Below, piece after piece: positions 42,112 to 50,868 of a stretch of DNA of 64,000 bases. Numbering within the stretch: the stretch's first letter is position 1; every line of letters starts with the position of its first letter. A program made the translations under genes and the position numbers. The notes under the pieces are model-generated. The model was not told the origin of the DNA and searched no databases. It worked only from the letters and a program-made list of their open reading frames with translations. The stretch is from Streptomyces sp. NBC_01428 (lineage in GTDB: Bacteria > Actinomycetota > Actinomycetes > Streptomycetales > Streptomycetaceae): assembly GCF_036231965.1 (NCBI RefSeq), contig NZ_CP109499.1, positions 7,316,001-7,380,000 of the forward strand. The letters run 5' to 3'.

Positions 42112-43140
42112 ATGACGGTACGCGCGGCAGTGGCAGGAGCGAGTGGATACGCGGGCGGGGAACTGCTGCGTCTGCTCCTGACACACCCCGAGATCGAGAT
42201 CGGCGCCCTGACCGGCAGCTCCAACGCGGGCCGCCGGCTCGGGGAGCTCCAGCCGCACCTGCTGCCGCTCGCCGGCCGCGTCCTCGCGGAGACCACCCCC
42301 GAGGTCCTCGCCGGCCACGACGTGGTGTTCCTCGCGCTGCCCCACGGGCAGTCCGCCGCCGTCGCCGAGCAGCTCGGCCCCGACGTCCTCGTCGTCGACA
42401 TGGGCGCCGACTTCCGGCTGAGGAACCCGGCCGACTGGGAGCGGTTCTACGCCTCCCCGCACGCCGGGACCTGGCCCTACGGCCTCCCCGAACTGCCGGG
42501 TGCCCGCGCCGCGCTGGAGGGGTCCAAGCGCATCGCGGTGCCCGGTTGCTACCCGACGGCCGCCTCCCTGGCCCTCTTCCCGGCGTACACGGACGGACTC
42601 GCGGAGAACGAGGCCGTGATCGTCGCCGCCTCCGGCACCTCGGGAGCCGGCAAGTCGCCCAAGGCGCACCTCCTCGGCAGCGAGGTCATGGGGTCGATGA
42701 CCCCGTACGGCGTCGGAGGCGTCCACCGGCACACCCCCGAGATGATCCAGAACCTGAGCGCCGCCGCCGGGGAGGCCGTCACCGTCTCCTTCACGCCCAC
42801 GCTCGCGCCGATGCCCCGCGGCATCCTCGCGACGTGCAGCGCCAAGGCGAAGCCCGGGGTCACCGCCGACGCCGTGCGCGCCGCCTACGAGAAGGCCTTC
42901 GCCGACGAGCCGTTCGTCCACCTGCTCCCCGAGGGACAGTGGCCCGCCACCGCGTCCGTCTACGGTTCCAACGCCGTTCAGGTCCAGGTCGCGTACGACG
43001 CCGCCGCGCACCGCATCATCGCGGTCAGCGCCATCGACAACCTGACCAAGGGCACCGCCGGCGGTGCCGTCCAGAGCATGAACCTCGCGCTCGGCCTGCC
43101 CGAGGAGCTGGGGCTTTCCACGATCGGAGTCGCACCGTGA
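42112..43140 (+). CDS. argC: N-acetyl-gamma-glutamyl-phosphate reductase
   Basis: The 342-residue enzyme reduces N-acetylglutamyl phosphate to N-acetylglutamate semialdehyde with NADPH. The Rossmann motif is VAGASGYAGGELLRLL near residue 7, and the catalytic Cys146 lies in VPGCYPTAASLAL. The C-terminal part has TPTLAPMPRGILATCSA. It is the first gene of argCJBDR and has an AGGAGGAGGG ribosome binding site. Its stop overlaps the argJ GTG. Confidence 0.97.
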   Translation: MTVRAAVAGASGYAGGELLRLLLTHPEIEIGALTGSSNAGRRLGELQPHLLPLAGRVLAETTPEVLAGHDVVFLALPHGQSAAVAEQLGPDVLVVDMGADFRLRNPADWERFYASPHAGTWPYGLPELPGARAALEGSKRIAVPGCYPTAASLALFPAYTDGLAENEAVIVAASGTSGAGKSPKAHLLGSEVMGSMTPYGVGGVHRHTPEMIQNLSAAAGEAVTVSFTPTLAPMPRGILATCSAKAKPGVTADAVRAAYEKAFADEPFVHLLPEGQWPATASVYGSNAVQVQVAYDAAAHRIIAVSAIDNLTKGTAGGAVQSMNLALGLPEELGLSTIGVAP

Positions 43141-44291
43141 GTGTCACGGCAGCACAGGGATTCACGGCGGCGGGAATCGCCGCCGGAATCAAGGAGAACG
43201 GCAACCCGGACCTGGCCCTCGTGGTCAACACCGGGCCGCGCCGCGCCGCCGCGGGCGTCTTCACCTCCAACCGCGTCAAGGCCGCCCCGGTCCTCTGGTC
43301 GGAGCAGGTGCTCAGGTCCGGCGAGGTGACCGCCGTCGTCCTCAACTCCGGCGGTGCCAACGCCTGTACGGGGCCGAAGGGCTTCCAGGACACCCACGCC
43401 ACCGCCGAGAAGGTCGCCGAGGCCCTCGGTGACACCGGCGCCGGGAGCGTCGCCGTGTGCTCGACCGGCCTCATCGGTGTCCTGCTGCCCATGGACCGGC
43501 TGCTCCCCGGCGTCGACCAGGCGGTCGCCGCGCTCAGCCCGCACGGCGGTGAGAAGGCCGCCATCGCCATCAAGACCACGGACACCGTGCACAAGACGTC
43601 CGTCGCGACGCGGGCCGGCTGGACCGTCGGCGGCATGGCCAAGGGCGCCGGCATGCTCGCGCCGGGCCTCGCCACCATGCTCGTCATGATCACCACCGAC
43701 GCGGACGTGCCCGCCGAGTCCCTCGACCGGGCCCTGCGCGACGCCACCCGCACGACCTTCGACCGCGTCGACTCCGACGGCTGCATGTCGACCAACGACA
43801 CCGTGCTGCTGCTGGCCTCCGGAGCCAGTGCGGTCACCCCCGAGCACGCGGAGTTCGCCGAGGCCGTACGCGAGGTCTGCGACGACCTCGGACAGCAGCT
43901 CATCCGCGACGCCGAGGGCGCGACCAAGGACATCAGGATCGAGGTCGTGGGTGCCGCGACCGAGGACGACGCCGTCGAGGTGGGCCGCTCCATCGCCCGC
44001 AACAACCTCCTCAAGTGCGCCCTCCACGGCGAGGACCCCAACTGGGGGCGGGTGCTGTCCGCGATCGGCACCACGAAGGCCGCCTTCGAGCCGGACCGGC
44101 TGAACGTCGCCATCAACGGCGTCTGGGTCTGCAAGAACGGCGGTGTCGGCGAGGACCGCGACCGCGTCGACATGCGCTACCGCGAGGTCCACGTCGTCGC
44201 CGACCTCGCCGCGGGCGACGCCACGGCCACGATCTGGACCAACGACCTCACCGCCGACTACGTCCACGAGAACAGCGCGTACTCCTCATGA
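43137..44291 (+). CDS. argJ: Bifunctional ornithine acetyltransferase/N-acetylglutamate synthase
   Basis: The 384-residue precursor transfers the acetyl group from N-acetylornithine to glutamate, which recycles acetyl in the pathway. It is made as one chain that cuts itself between Ala179 and Thr180 in LAPGLATMLVMI; Thr180 becomes the nucleophile. Other conserved blocks are NSGGANACTG, CSTGLIG and CALHGEDPNWGR. The GTG start at 43137 overlaps the argC stop (GTGA). Cyclic arginine synthesis of this kind is typical for Streptomyces. Confidence 0.96.
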   Translation: MSVTAAQGFTAAGIAAGIKENGNPDLALVVNTGPRRAAAGVFTSNRVKAAPVLWSEQVLRSGEVTAVVLNSGGANACTGPKGFQDTHATAEKVAEALGDTGAGSVAVCSTGLIGVLLPMDRLLPGVDQAVAALSPHGGEKAAIAIKTTDTVHKTSVATRAGWTVGGMAKGAGMLAPGLATMLVMITTDADVPAESLDRALRDATRTTFDRVDSDGCMSTNDTVLLLASGASAVTPEHAEFAEAVREVCDDLGQQLIRDAEGATKDIRIEVVGAATEDDAVEVGRSIARNNLLKCALHGEDPNWGRVLSAIGTTKAAFEPDRLNVAINGVWVCKNGGVGEDRDRVDMRYREVHVVADLAAGDATATIWTNDLTADYVHENSAYSS

Positions 44292-45202
44292 GCAATGTGA
44301 CCCGCAAACACACCGCTCTGCCCAAGGCGCAGATCCTCATCGAGGCGCTGCCGTGGCTGACCCGGCACCGGGGCAAGACCGTCGTCGTCAAGTTCGGCGG
44401 CAACGCCATGATCGACGCCGACCTCAAGGCCGCCTTCGCGCAGGACATCGTCTTCCTGCACCACGCGGGCCTCAAGCCCGTCGTCGTGCACGGCGGCGGC
44501 CCGCAGATCAGCGCCGCCCTCGACCGGCACGGCATCGTCAGCGAGTTCAAGGCCGGCCTGCGCGTCACCACCGAGGACGCGATGGACGTCGTCCGCATGG
44601 TGCTCGCCGGGCAGGTCCAGCGCGAGCTGGTCGGCCTGCTCAACGAACACGGACCGCTCGCCGTCGGCATCACCGGCGAGGACGCGCACACCATCACCGC
44701 AACCAAGCACCGGCCCACGATCGACGGCCAGTCGGTCGACATCGGGCGGGTGGGCGAGATCACCGCGATCGACACCGGCGCGATCGAGGCGCTGCTCGCC
44801 GACGGCCGCATCCCGGTCGTCTCCTCGATCGCCCGGAGCCAGGACGACGGACATGTCTACAACGTCAATGCTGATACGGCGGCTGCGGCACTCGCTGCTG
44901 CACTGGGGGCCGAGACCCTCATGGTCCTCACGGACGTCGAGGGCCTCTACGAGGACTGGCCCGACAGCGACGAGGTGATCAGCCGCCTCACCGCTTCCCA
45001 GCTGGAGAAACTCCTTCCCGAGCTGGCCAGCGGCATGGTGCCGAAGATGGAGGGCTGTCTGCACGCCGTACGCAACGGCGTGACGACCGCCCGGGTCATC
45101 GACGGCCGGGTCCAGCACTCGATCCTGCTGGAGATCTTCACCGACGAGGGCATCGGCACGATGGTCGTGCCGGACGACGAGGAAGCGGGGGACGCAGCAT
45201 GA
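44288..45202 (+). CDS. argB: Acetylglutamate kinase
   Basis: A 304-residue amino-acid kinase that phosphorylates N-acetylglutamate and is the usual arginine-feedback point. The ATP-binding motif is VVVKFGGNAM near residue 34, the substrate loop KPVVVHGGGPQIS, and the C-terminal NVNADTAAAALAAALGAETL and EGLYEDWP follow. Its ATG overlaps the argJ stop (ATGA). The N-terminal extension RKHTALPKAQILIEALPWL resembles the helix used by arginine-sensitive kinases to form hexamers. Confidence 0.97.
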   Translation: MSNVTRKHTALPKAQILIEALPWLTRHRGKTVVVKFGGNAMIDADLKAAFAQDIVFLHHAGLKPVVVHGGGPQISAALDRHGIVSEFKAGLRVTTEDAMDVVRMVLAGQVQRELVGLLNEHGPLAVGITGEDAHTITATKHRPTIDGQSVDIGRVGEITAIDTGAIEALLADGRIPVVSSIARSQDDGHVYNVNADTAAAALAAALGAETLMVLTDVEGLYEDWPDSDEVISRLTASQLEKLLPELASGMVPKMEGCLHAVRNGVTTARVIDGRVQHSILLEIFTDEGIGTMVVPDDEEAGDAA

Positions 45203-46407
45203 CCGGCAGCGCCACGAACGCAGAGCTCACCGAGCGGTGGCAGGGCTCACTGATGGACAACTACGGCACCCCGCGCCTGCCGCTCGTCCGCGGTGCCGGC
45301 ACGAAGCTGTGGGACGCCGACGGCACGCAGTACCTCGACTTCGTCGGCGGCATCGCGGTCAACGCGCTCGGCCACGGCCACCCCGCGATCGTCGAGGCCG
45401 TCAGCCGGCAGATCGCCGAACTCGGCCACGTCTCCAACCTGTTCGTCGCCGAACCGCCCGTCACGCTCGCCGAACGGCTGCTCCAGCTCTTCGGCCGCGA
45501 CGGCCGGGTGTACTTCTGCAACTCCGGGGCCGAGGCCAACGAGGGTGCCTTCAAGATCGGCCGGCTCACCGGCCGGACCCACATGGTCGCCACCACCGGC
45601 GGCTTCCACGGCCGCACCATGGGCGCCCTCGCCCTCACCGGCCAGCCCGGCAAGCAGGAGCCCTTCCTGCCGCTGCCCGGCGACGTCACGCACGTCCCCT
45701 ACGGCGACCCGCAGGCCCTCGCCGAAGCGGTCACCCCGGACACCGCCCTGGTGATCATCGAGCCCATCCAGGGCGAGAACGGCGTGGTCGTGCCGCCCCC
45801 CGGCTATCTGAAGGCGGCCCGCGCGATCACGGCGGCCAACGGCGCGCTGCTCGTGCTGGACGAGGTGCAGACCGGCATCGGCCGCACCGGCCACTGGTTC
45901 GAGTACCAGGCCCACGAAGGTGTCCTGCCCGACATCGTCACGCTCGCCAAGGGCCTCGGCGGCGGACTCCCGCTCGGCGCCACCGTCGCGTTCGGCCGTG
46001 CCGCCACCCTGCTGAAGCCCGGTCACCACGGCACGACCTTCGGCGGCAACCCGGTCGTCTGCGCCGCCGGACTCGCCGTCCTCGACACGATCGAGTCCGA
46101 GGGCCTGCTGGAGAACGTGAAGCGCGCCGGCGAGAAGCTGCGCGACGGAATCGAGGGCGCCGACGGCGGAGCCCGCCACCCGCTCGTCGACCATGTCCGG
46201 GGTGCGGGCCTGCTCCTGGGTATCGTGCTCACCGAGCCGCTCGCGCCCCAGGTGCAGCAGGCGGCTCAGGACGCCGGTTTCCTGGTGAACGCGCCCGCCC
46301 CCGATGTCGTACGGCTGATGCCGCCGCTGAACCTGGGCGATGACGAGGTGGACGCGTTCCTCCAGGCGCTTCCCGGCATCCTCGACGCAGCCAACGGGGA
46401 CGGATGA
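45199..46407 (+). CDS. argD: Acetylornithine aminotransferase
   Basis: The 402-residue PLP enzyme makes N-acetylornithine from the semialdehyde with glutamate as amino donor. It is a class III aminotransferase with FCNSGAEANEGAFKIGR, GGFHGRTMGALALTGQ, VLDEVQTGIGRTG and the PLP lysine in IVTLAKGLGGGLPLGA. The ATG overlaps the argB stop. It may also act on succinyl-diaminopimelate in lysine synthesis, as some ArgD proteins do. Confidence 0.97.
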   Translation: MTGSATNAELTERWQGSLMDNYGTPRLPLVRGAGTKLWDADGTQYLDFVGGIAVNALGHGHPAIVEAVSRQIAELGHVSNLFVAEPPVTLAERLLQLFGRDGRVYFCNSGAEANEGAFKIGRLTGRTHMVATTGGFHGRTMGALALTGQPGKQEPFLPLPGDVTHVPYGDPQALAEAVTPDTALVIIEPIQGENGVVVPPPGYLKAARAITAANGALLVLDEVQTGIGRTGHWFEYQAHEGVLPDIVTLAKGLGGGLPLGATVAFGRAATLLKPGHHGTTFGGNPVVCAAGLAVLDTIESEGLLENVKRAGEKLRDGIEGADGGARHPLVDHVRGAGLLLGIVLTEPLAPQVQQAAQDAGFLVNAPAPDVVRLMPPLNLGDDEVDAFLQALPGILDAANGDG

Positions 46408-46430
46408 TCCCGGGAAATGGGACGACGACG

Positions 46431-46967
46431 ATGAGCCAGGCGCAGGACCACGAGCCAGCAGGGCCTGCCGTGCCGCAGACCCGCACCGCACGCCACCGCC
46501 GGATCGTGGACATCCTCAACCGGCAGCCGGTGCGCTCGCAGAGCCAGTTGGCGAAGCTCCTCGCCGACGACGGGCTGAACGTCACGCAGGCGACGCTCTC
46601 CCGGGACCTCGACGAGCTGAACGCGGTGAAGATCCGCAACAACGACGGCGACCTCATCTACGCGGTGCCGAGCGAGGGCGGTTTCCGCACGCCCCGCGCG
46701 CCGCTCGGGGAGTCGGCGAAGGAGGAGCGGATGCGGCGGCTCTCCTCGGAGCTGCTGATCTCCGCGGAGGCCTCCGCGAATCTCGTGGTCCTGCGCACCC
46801 CGCCGGGGGCCGCGCAGTTCCTCGCCTCGGCGATCGACCAGGCCGAACTGCACGACATCCTCGGCACGATCGCCGGGGACGACACGCTGCTGCTGATCAG
46901 CCGGGGCCCGACCGGTGGCCAGGCGCTCGCCGACCACCTGCTGAGGCTCGCGCAGAACGCCCACTGA
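46431..46967 (+). CDS. argR: Arginine repressor ArgR
   Basis: The 178-residue regulator has a winged HTH at about residues 15-85 (TARHRRIVDILNRQPVRSQS, VTQATLSRDLDELNAVKIRN) and a C-terminal arginine-binding hexamerisation domain (LLISAEASANLVVLRTPPGA, ILGTIAGDDTLLLISR). It binds ARG boxes such as those at argC and argG with arginine as corepressor. The ATG at 46431 gives the usual Streptomyces length. An in-frame ATG at 46404 overlapping the argD stop would add nine residues and cannot be excluded. Confidence 0.95.
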   Translation: MSQAQDHEPAGPAVPQTRTARHRRIVDILNRQPVRSQSQLAKLLADDGLNVTQATLSRDLDELNAVKIRNNDGDLIYAVPSEGGFRTPRAPLGESAKEERMRRLSSELLISAEASANLVVLRTPPGAAQFLASAIDQAELHDILGTIAGDDTLLLISRGPTGGQALADHLLRLAQNAH

Positions 46968-47004
46968 GGCAGGCGCGGGACCGGCCGGCCGGCACGGACA
47001 CGCA

Positions 47005-47041
47005 CGCGGAGGCGCGCCCCACAGCGGGGCGCGCCTCCGCG
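47005..47041. terminator. Bidirectional terminator between argR and apbE
   Basis: A perfect 16-bp GC stem (47005-47020 with 47026-47041, loop ACAGC) lies between the convergent argR and apbE genes, 37 bp from argR and 16 bp from the apbE stop. It can serve both. Confidence 0.8.
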
Positions 47042-47057
47042 CGCGTGGGTCCCTCGG

Positions 47058-47849
47058 TCACCCCAGGCGCCGGGCCAGCCCGTCCGTGCACCGGACCTCG
47101 TCGCCCGCCGTGACCAGCAGGCCCTCCACGTCCGGCAGGGACTCCAGCCAGTCCAGACCCGCCCGCGATCCCATCGCGAAAGCGGCGGTCGCCCAGGCGT
47201 CCACCCAGGTCAGACGGGGGCCCACCACCGTCACGGCCAGCAGGTCGGTGACCGCGGGCCTGCCGGTGCGGGGGTCCACGATGTGCGCGCCGCGCTCGGC
47301 CGTTCCGGAGGTCGCCACGGCCAGCTCGTCGGCCCCGGCCGCGGAGACGACCGCGGCCAGCGCACCCGGGCGGAGCGGGTCCGACACACCGATCCGCCAC
47401 GGCCGGTGCGCCCCCGGGACACCGCACAACTGGACGTCACCGCCGCCGTTGACGCTCACCCCGCTCGCCCCGGCCTCGGCGAGCCGCAGGGCCGCGCGTT
47501 CGGCCGCCCAGCCCTTGACGATCCCCGTCGGGTCCAGCCGGCCCCCGTACCGGGTGCTGAACCAGCCGTCGCTGATCCGCTGCGCCTCGGCGCCCAGGCC
47601 GAGCACCTCGGCGACCTCCTCGTCGCACTCCTCGACGGTCAGCTCCCCGCGCGCCAGGCGCGAGATCTGGCTGTCGTCCCGGTAGGTGCTGAACACCGCG
47701 TCCACCCGGTGCAGTTGGGCGACGGCCTCCTCCAGTGCGGCCCGGACCGTGTCCGGGTCCCCGCCGCGCACGTCGAAGGAGAACACCGTGCCCATGACCT
47801 CCTCGGCGTGCCGCAGAGCGGGCGGTGCCTCCTCGGCCGGCTCAGCCAC
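47058..47849 (-). CDS. apbE: FAD:protein FMN transferase (ApbE-like)
   Basis: The 263-residue enzyme attaches FMN from FAD to a Thr of target proteins outside the cytoplasmic membrane. Visible motifs are EEVMGTVFSFDV at the start, RLDPTGIVKGWAAERA with SVNGGGDVQLCG, and the Mg/FAD-binding AHIVDPRTGRPA and TWVDAWATAAFAMG. No signal peptide is seen with this start. The GTG at 47849 overlaps the stop of the FMN-binding gene by 8 bp (GTGGCTGA), which ties the enzyme to its likely substrate. A shorter ATG start at 47795 is possible. Confidence 0.9.
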   Translation of the reverse strand: MAEPAEEAPPALRHAEEVMGTVFSFDVRGGDPDTVRAALEEAVAQLHRVDAVFSTYRDDSQISRLARGELTVEECDEEVAEVLGLGAEAQRISDGWFSTRYGGRLDPTGIVKGWAAERAALRLAEAGASGVSVNGGGDVQLCGVPGAHRPWRIGVSDPLRPGALAAVVSAAGADELAVATSGTAERGAHIVDPRTGRPAVTDLLAVTVVGPRLTWVDAWATAAFAMGSRAGLDWLESLPDVEGLLVTAGDEVRCTDGLARRLG

Positions 47850-48657
47850 CGGCCTTGTCCAGCGCCGACTGGAGGGACTTCTTGTAGCCGCCGGAGGTGT
47901 AGGTCGCCCCCGAGACGGCGTCGATGTCGGCACTGCCGGCCGCGACGGCCTCCTGGTTCAGCTTCGGCACGGCGTCGGCGGTGACCTGCGTGCTGCGCCC
48001 GCCGCTCGGCGCCTGCACCGTCTCCGCCTTCGTGATCTTCGTCCCGGCGAGCACGAGGCGGACCTGGACCGGGCCGTACTCGGTCCGCGCGACGTCTCCG
48101 GTGATGACGCGGGTCTGCGCGGCGGGCGCCTTGGCGGCCGGCGCCTTCGGCGAGGCGGACGTCCCCGACGCTCCTGCGGAATCCGAACCGCCGCCGGTCG
48201 CCTTGGCCTTGTCCAGCGCCGACTGGAGGGACTTCTTGTAGCCGCCCGAGGTGTAGGTCGCCCCCGACACGGCGTCGATGTCGGCGCTCTGCGCGGCGAC
48301 GGCCGCCTTGTTGAGCCGGGGAACGGCCAGGGCGGTCTTCTGGTCGCTGGTCCCGCCCTGCGGGGCCTGGACCGCGTCGGCCTTGACGATCCTGCCGTCG
48401 CTCAGCGACAGCCGGACCTGGACCGGGCCGTACTCGGTCTTCACCACGTCGCCGGTGACGGTCCGCGTGCCGGTCTGCTGAGCGCTGCCGCCCTGCGGCG
48501 ACTCCTGCCCGGCCGCCGTCTGCTGGGGTGCCGCGCCGCCCTGCGCCGACGCGGCGGCCGGATCGCCCGCCGGTTTGAGCGAGAGCAGCAGCACGATCCC
48601 GGACACGGTGGCTGCGGCGGCGAGCATGGTGCGCCGTATGGGATGACTCTTCTTCAT
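47842..48657 (-). CDS. Exported FMN-binding protein with two tandem flavinylation domains
   Basis: A 271-residue protein with an N-terminal signal/anchor helix (about residues 8-28), a Gln/Ala/Gly-rich linker and two FMN-binding domains. Each holds the ApbE target motif DxxSGAT in SADIDAVSGATYTSGGYKKS, with acceptor Thr134 and Thr252. The two domains are nearly identical in the segment SGGYKKSLQSALDKA, which indicates a recent duplication. It is encoded between apbE and a ferric-reductase-like gene and should carry electrons from the reductase to an acceptor outside the membrane. Confidence 0.9.
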   Translation of the reverse strand: MKKSHPIRRTMLAAAATVSGIVLLLSLKPAGDPAAASAQGGAAPQQTAAGQESPQGGSAQQTGTRTVTGDVVKTEYGPVQVRLSLSDGRIVKADAVQAPQGGTSDQKTALAVPRLNKAAVAAQSADIDAVSGATYTSGGYKKSLQSALDKAKATGGGSDSAGASGTSASPKAPAAKAPAAQTRVITGDVARTEYGPVQVRLVLAGTKITKAETVQAPSGGRSTQVTADAVPKLNQEAVAAGSADIDAVSGATYTSGGYKKSLQSALDKAGG

Positions 48658-48676
48658 CGCTCCTGACTCCCGTCGC

Positions 48677-50056
48677 TCACATCTCGAACGACTCGTGATG
48701 GATGCGGCGGGCGGGAACCCCCGCGCCGCGCAGTGCGTCGTACACCTGCTGCGCGAAACCGGGCGGCCCGCACATGAAGACGTCGTGGCGTTCGATGTCC
48801 GGCAGCTTGCGGCGCAGCGTGTCCGCCGAGATGTCCGGGCGTTCGCCCTCGGGGCTGTTCACCGCGTACATCAGCCGGGCTCCGCGCTCCTTGGAGATGG
48901 AGGCCAGTTCGTCCCACAGAGCCAGGTCCTGGGTGCTGTTGGCGCGGTAGAGGAGCGTGATGTCGCCGGACGCGCCGGGGAGGGTCTCGAACAGGGCCCG
49001 CATCGGGGTGATGCCCACGCCGCCCGCCACCAGGAGGACCTTGCCGCGGCTGCGCTTGCCCGCGGTCAGCGCGCCGTAGGGGCCCTCGGCCCAGACCCGG
49101 GTGCCCGGCTCCAGGTCGCGCAGGGCGGAACTGTGGTCGCCGATCGCCTTGACGGTGATGCGCAGCATGTTCGGGCGGGGCGCCGCCGACAGCGAGTACG
49201 GGTGGGAGCTGAGCCGCATCCCGGGCGCCAGGAACCGCCAGCGGAAGAACTGCCCGGCCTCGGCGCCCATCCGGTGCAGCTTGCGTCCGCTGATGAGCAC
49301 CGACACGATGCCGGGCGTCTCCTCGATGACCGCCTCGACGCGCATCCGGTGCTTCAGGTTCAGCCGGATCGGCGAGAGGATCCGGTACCAGAGGACGAGT
49401 GCGGTCACCGAGCCGTACAGCCCGTACCAGACGGTCTTGGCGACCGGTTCGACGGCGAAGTCGTTCCCGGTGGACAGCTGGTGCCAGAACGTCAGGAACA
49501 CCGCGGCGTACGTCAGCAGATGGACGTGGTACCAGGTGTCGTACGGGATCAGCCGGCGGACCGGGCCGACGGAGATGAACCCGATGAGCACGAGCAGACC
49601 GGTGCCGATCGCCGCCTTGCCCATGTCGGGGAGCTGCTCGACCGAGTCGATCGTCTGCTGCACGATCGTGCCGAGCCCCTTCCCGGACTGCAGGGCGTAG
49701 CCCCACATGGTCAGGAAAAGGTGGGCGAGGACCAGGGAGATCGTGTAGCGGCCGGTCATCGCGTGCCAGCGCGCCACGCGGTCGGATCCCACCCGGCGTT
49801 CGAGTGCGGGGACCCGGGCCATCTGCAGCACCACGAGTGCCATCAGGTATCCGGCGAGCAGGCCGGTGATCCGGCCCGCGTTGAGGATCCTGCTGTTGTC
49901 GTCGGCGATGGACGGAGTGTTGTTCCACCACAGCCAGATCACCCCGGCGGCGCCCGCCCAGACGGCGAGCAGCAGGGGGACGGCGGGCGAGCGTCGTGGG
50001 CGGATGCGGCGCATGGTCTGGCGCCGCGCGGCGCGGCCACCGGCGATCGTGGACAC
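48677..50056 (-). CDS. Ferric reductase-like transmembrane flavocytochrome
   Basis: The 459-residue protein has six or so transmembrane helices (residues about 20-230) with histidines placed for haem b (WHAMTGRYTISLVLAHLFLT and YHVHLLTYAAVFLTFWHQ). A cytosolic FAD/NAD(P)H module follows (about 235-459): SHPYSLSAAPRPNMLRITVK, VLLVAGGVGITPMRALFE and DVFMCGPPGFAQQVYDALR. It moves electrons from NAD(P)H across the membrane. The GTG at 50056 has GGAGGA directly upstream; the frame extends further but is antisense to the next gene. It is the first gene of the reductase, FMN-protein, apbE unit. Confidence 0.92.
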   Translation of the reverse strand: MSTIAGGRAARRQTMRRIRPRRSPAVPLLLAVWAGAAGVIWLWWNNTPSIADDNSRILNAGRITGLLAGYLMALVVLQMARVPALERRVGSDRVARWHAMTGRYTISLVLAHLFLTMWGYALQSGKGLGTIVQQTIDSVEQLPDMGKAAIGTGLLVLIGFISVGPVRRLIPYDTWYHVHLLTYAAVFLTFWHQLSTGNDFAVEPVAKTVWYGLYGSVTALVLWYRILSPIRLNLKHRMRVEAVIEETPGIVSVLISGRKLHRMGAEAGQFFRWRFLAPGMRLSSHPYSLSAAPRPNMLRITVKAIGDHSSALRDLEPGTRVWAEGPYGALTAGKRSRGKVLLVAGGVGITPMRALFETLPGASGDITLLYRANSTQDLALWDELASISKERGARLMYAVNSPEGERPDISADTLRRKLPDIERHDVFMCGPPGFAQQVYDALRGAGVPARRIHHESFEM

Positions 50057-50169
50057 GGTTCCTCCGTGTTCGTCCGTGGGGACGGGGCGAGGGGAGTGGC
50101 CCCCTGGCCCAGAGATACGGTCCGCGACGCCCGTGCGTTCACCCGTCGCACGGACTCTGCCGCCGAACT

Positions 50170-50865
50170 TCAGTACCGGGTCAGGGCGGTGGGCCCGCTC
50201 GCGGTGCCGATGGCGATGTGCGGGCCGCGTGCCGGGTCCGCCCAGGTGAGCAGGCGCCGCATGGTGTCCGCCGGCACGGACACACAACCGGCCGTCGGCC
50301 CGCTCCCGTTGACGTGCAGGAAGATCCCGGCGCCGCGTCCGCGCACCGGGCGCGCGTAGTTGAACCCGATGACGAAGGCGTGCGCGTACTGCTTCTCGTA
50401 GGCGACCAGGTGTTCGGACTCGGCGGCCCGGCAGTCCGCGGGGCGCGGCTCGGTCCAGCGGTTGTACGACCGGGACGCGTTGTCCTGGCACCACCACGAG
50501 TCCTGTCGCACGGGGCGGTAGGGCACCGCGGTCCCGCCCGGCGCGGGGCTGGTCCCGAAGGCGTACGGCAGGTCGTACAGGCCGGTGGGCGTCGTGTTCG
50601 TGCCCTGGCGCCGCGCGCCGCCCTCGACGAGTCCGTTCGCCCCGAAGCGCGCGGTGGCGGAGCCCGCCCGCACCCAGCGTCCGTCCCGCCGGTCCCACCA
50701 GCTGAGGGTTCCCGACGTGGCGCTCCCGCGCGGGGCCTGTGCGGTGATCAGCTGGGTGCCGCCGCCGGTGTCGCCCATCAGCTCGGGCAGTTCGCGCGGC
50801 GGCGGCCCGCCCGGGGCCAGGGCGAGCAGGGACGCGGACGCGAGGGCGACGGCTCCGAGGCGCAT
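50170..50865 (-). CDS. YkuD-type L,D-transpeptidase-like protein
   Basis: The 231-residue protein has a signal peptide (MRLGAVALASASLLALAPGG) and the YkuD active site HVNGSGPTAGCVSVP with His184 and Cys194. YkuD enzymes form 3-3 cross-links in peptidoglycan or attach proteins to it; the wider family includes other exported acyltransferases. The next gene upstream on this strand ends 3 bp before the start, so the pair is co-transcribed. The rest of the protein has unusual Trp/Arg-rich segments (SLSWWDRRDGRW-like, DSWWCQDNASRSYNRW). Confidence 0.88.
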   Translation of the reverse strand: MRLGAVALASASLLALAPGGPPPRELPELMGDTGGGTQLITAQAPRGSATSGTLSWWDRRDGRWVRAGSATARFGANGLVEGGARRQGTNTTPTGLYDLPYAFGTSPAPGGTAVPYRPVRQDSWWCQDNASRSYNRWTEPRPADCRAAESEHLVAYEKQYAHAFVIGFNYARPVRGRGAGIFLHVNGSGPTAGCVSVPADTMRRLLTWADPARGPHIAIGTASGPTALTRY

Positions 50866-50868
50866 GGC

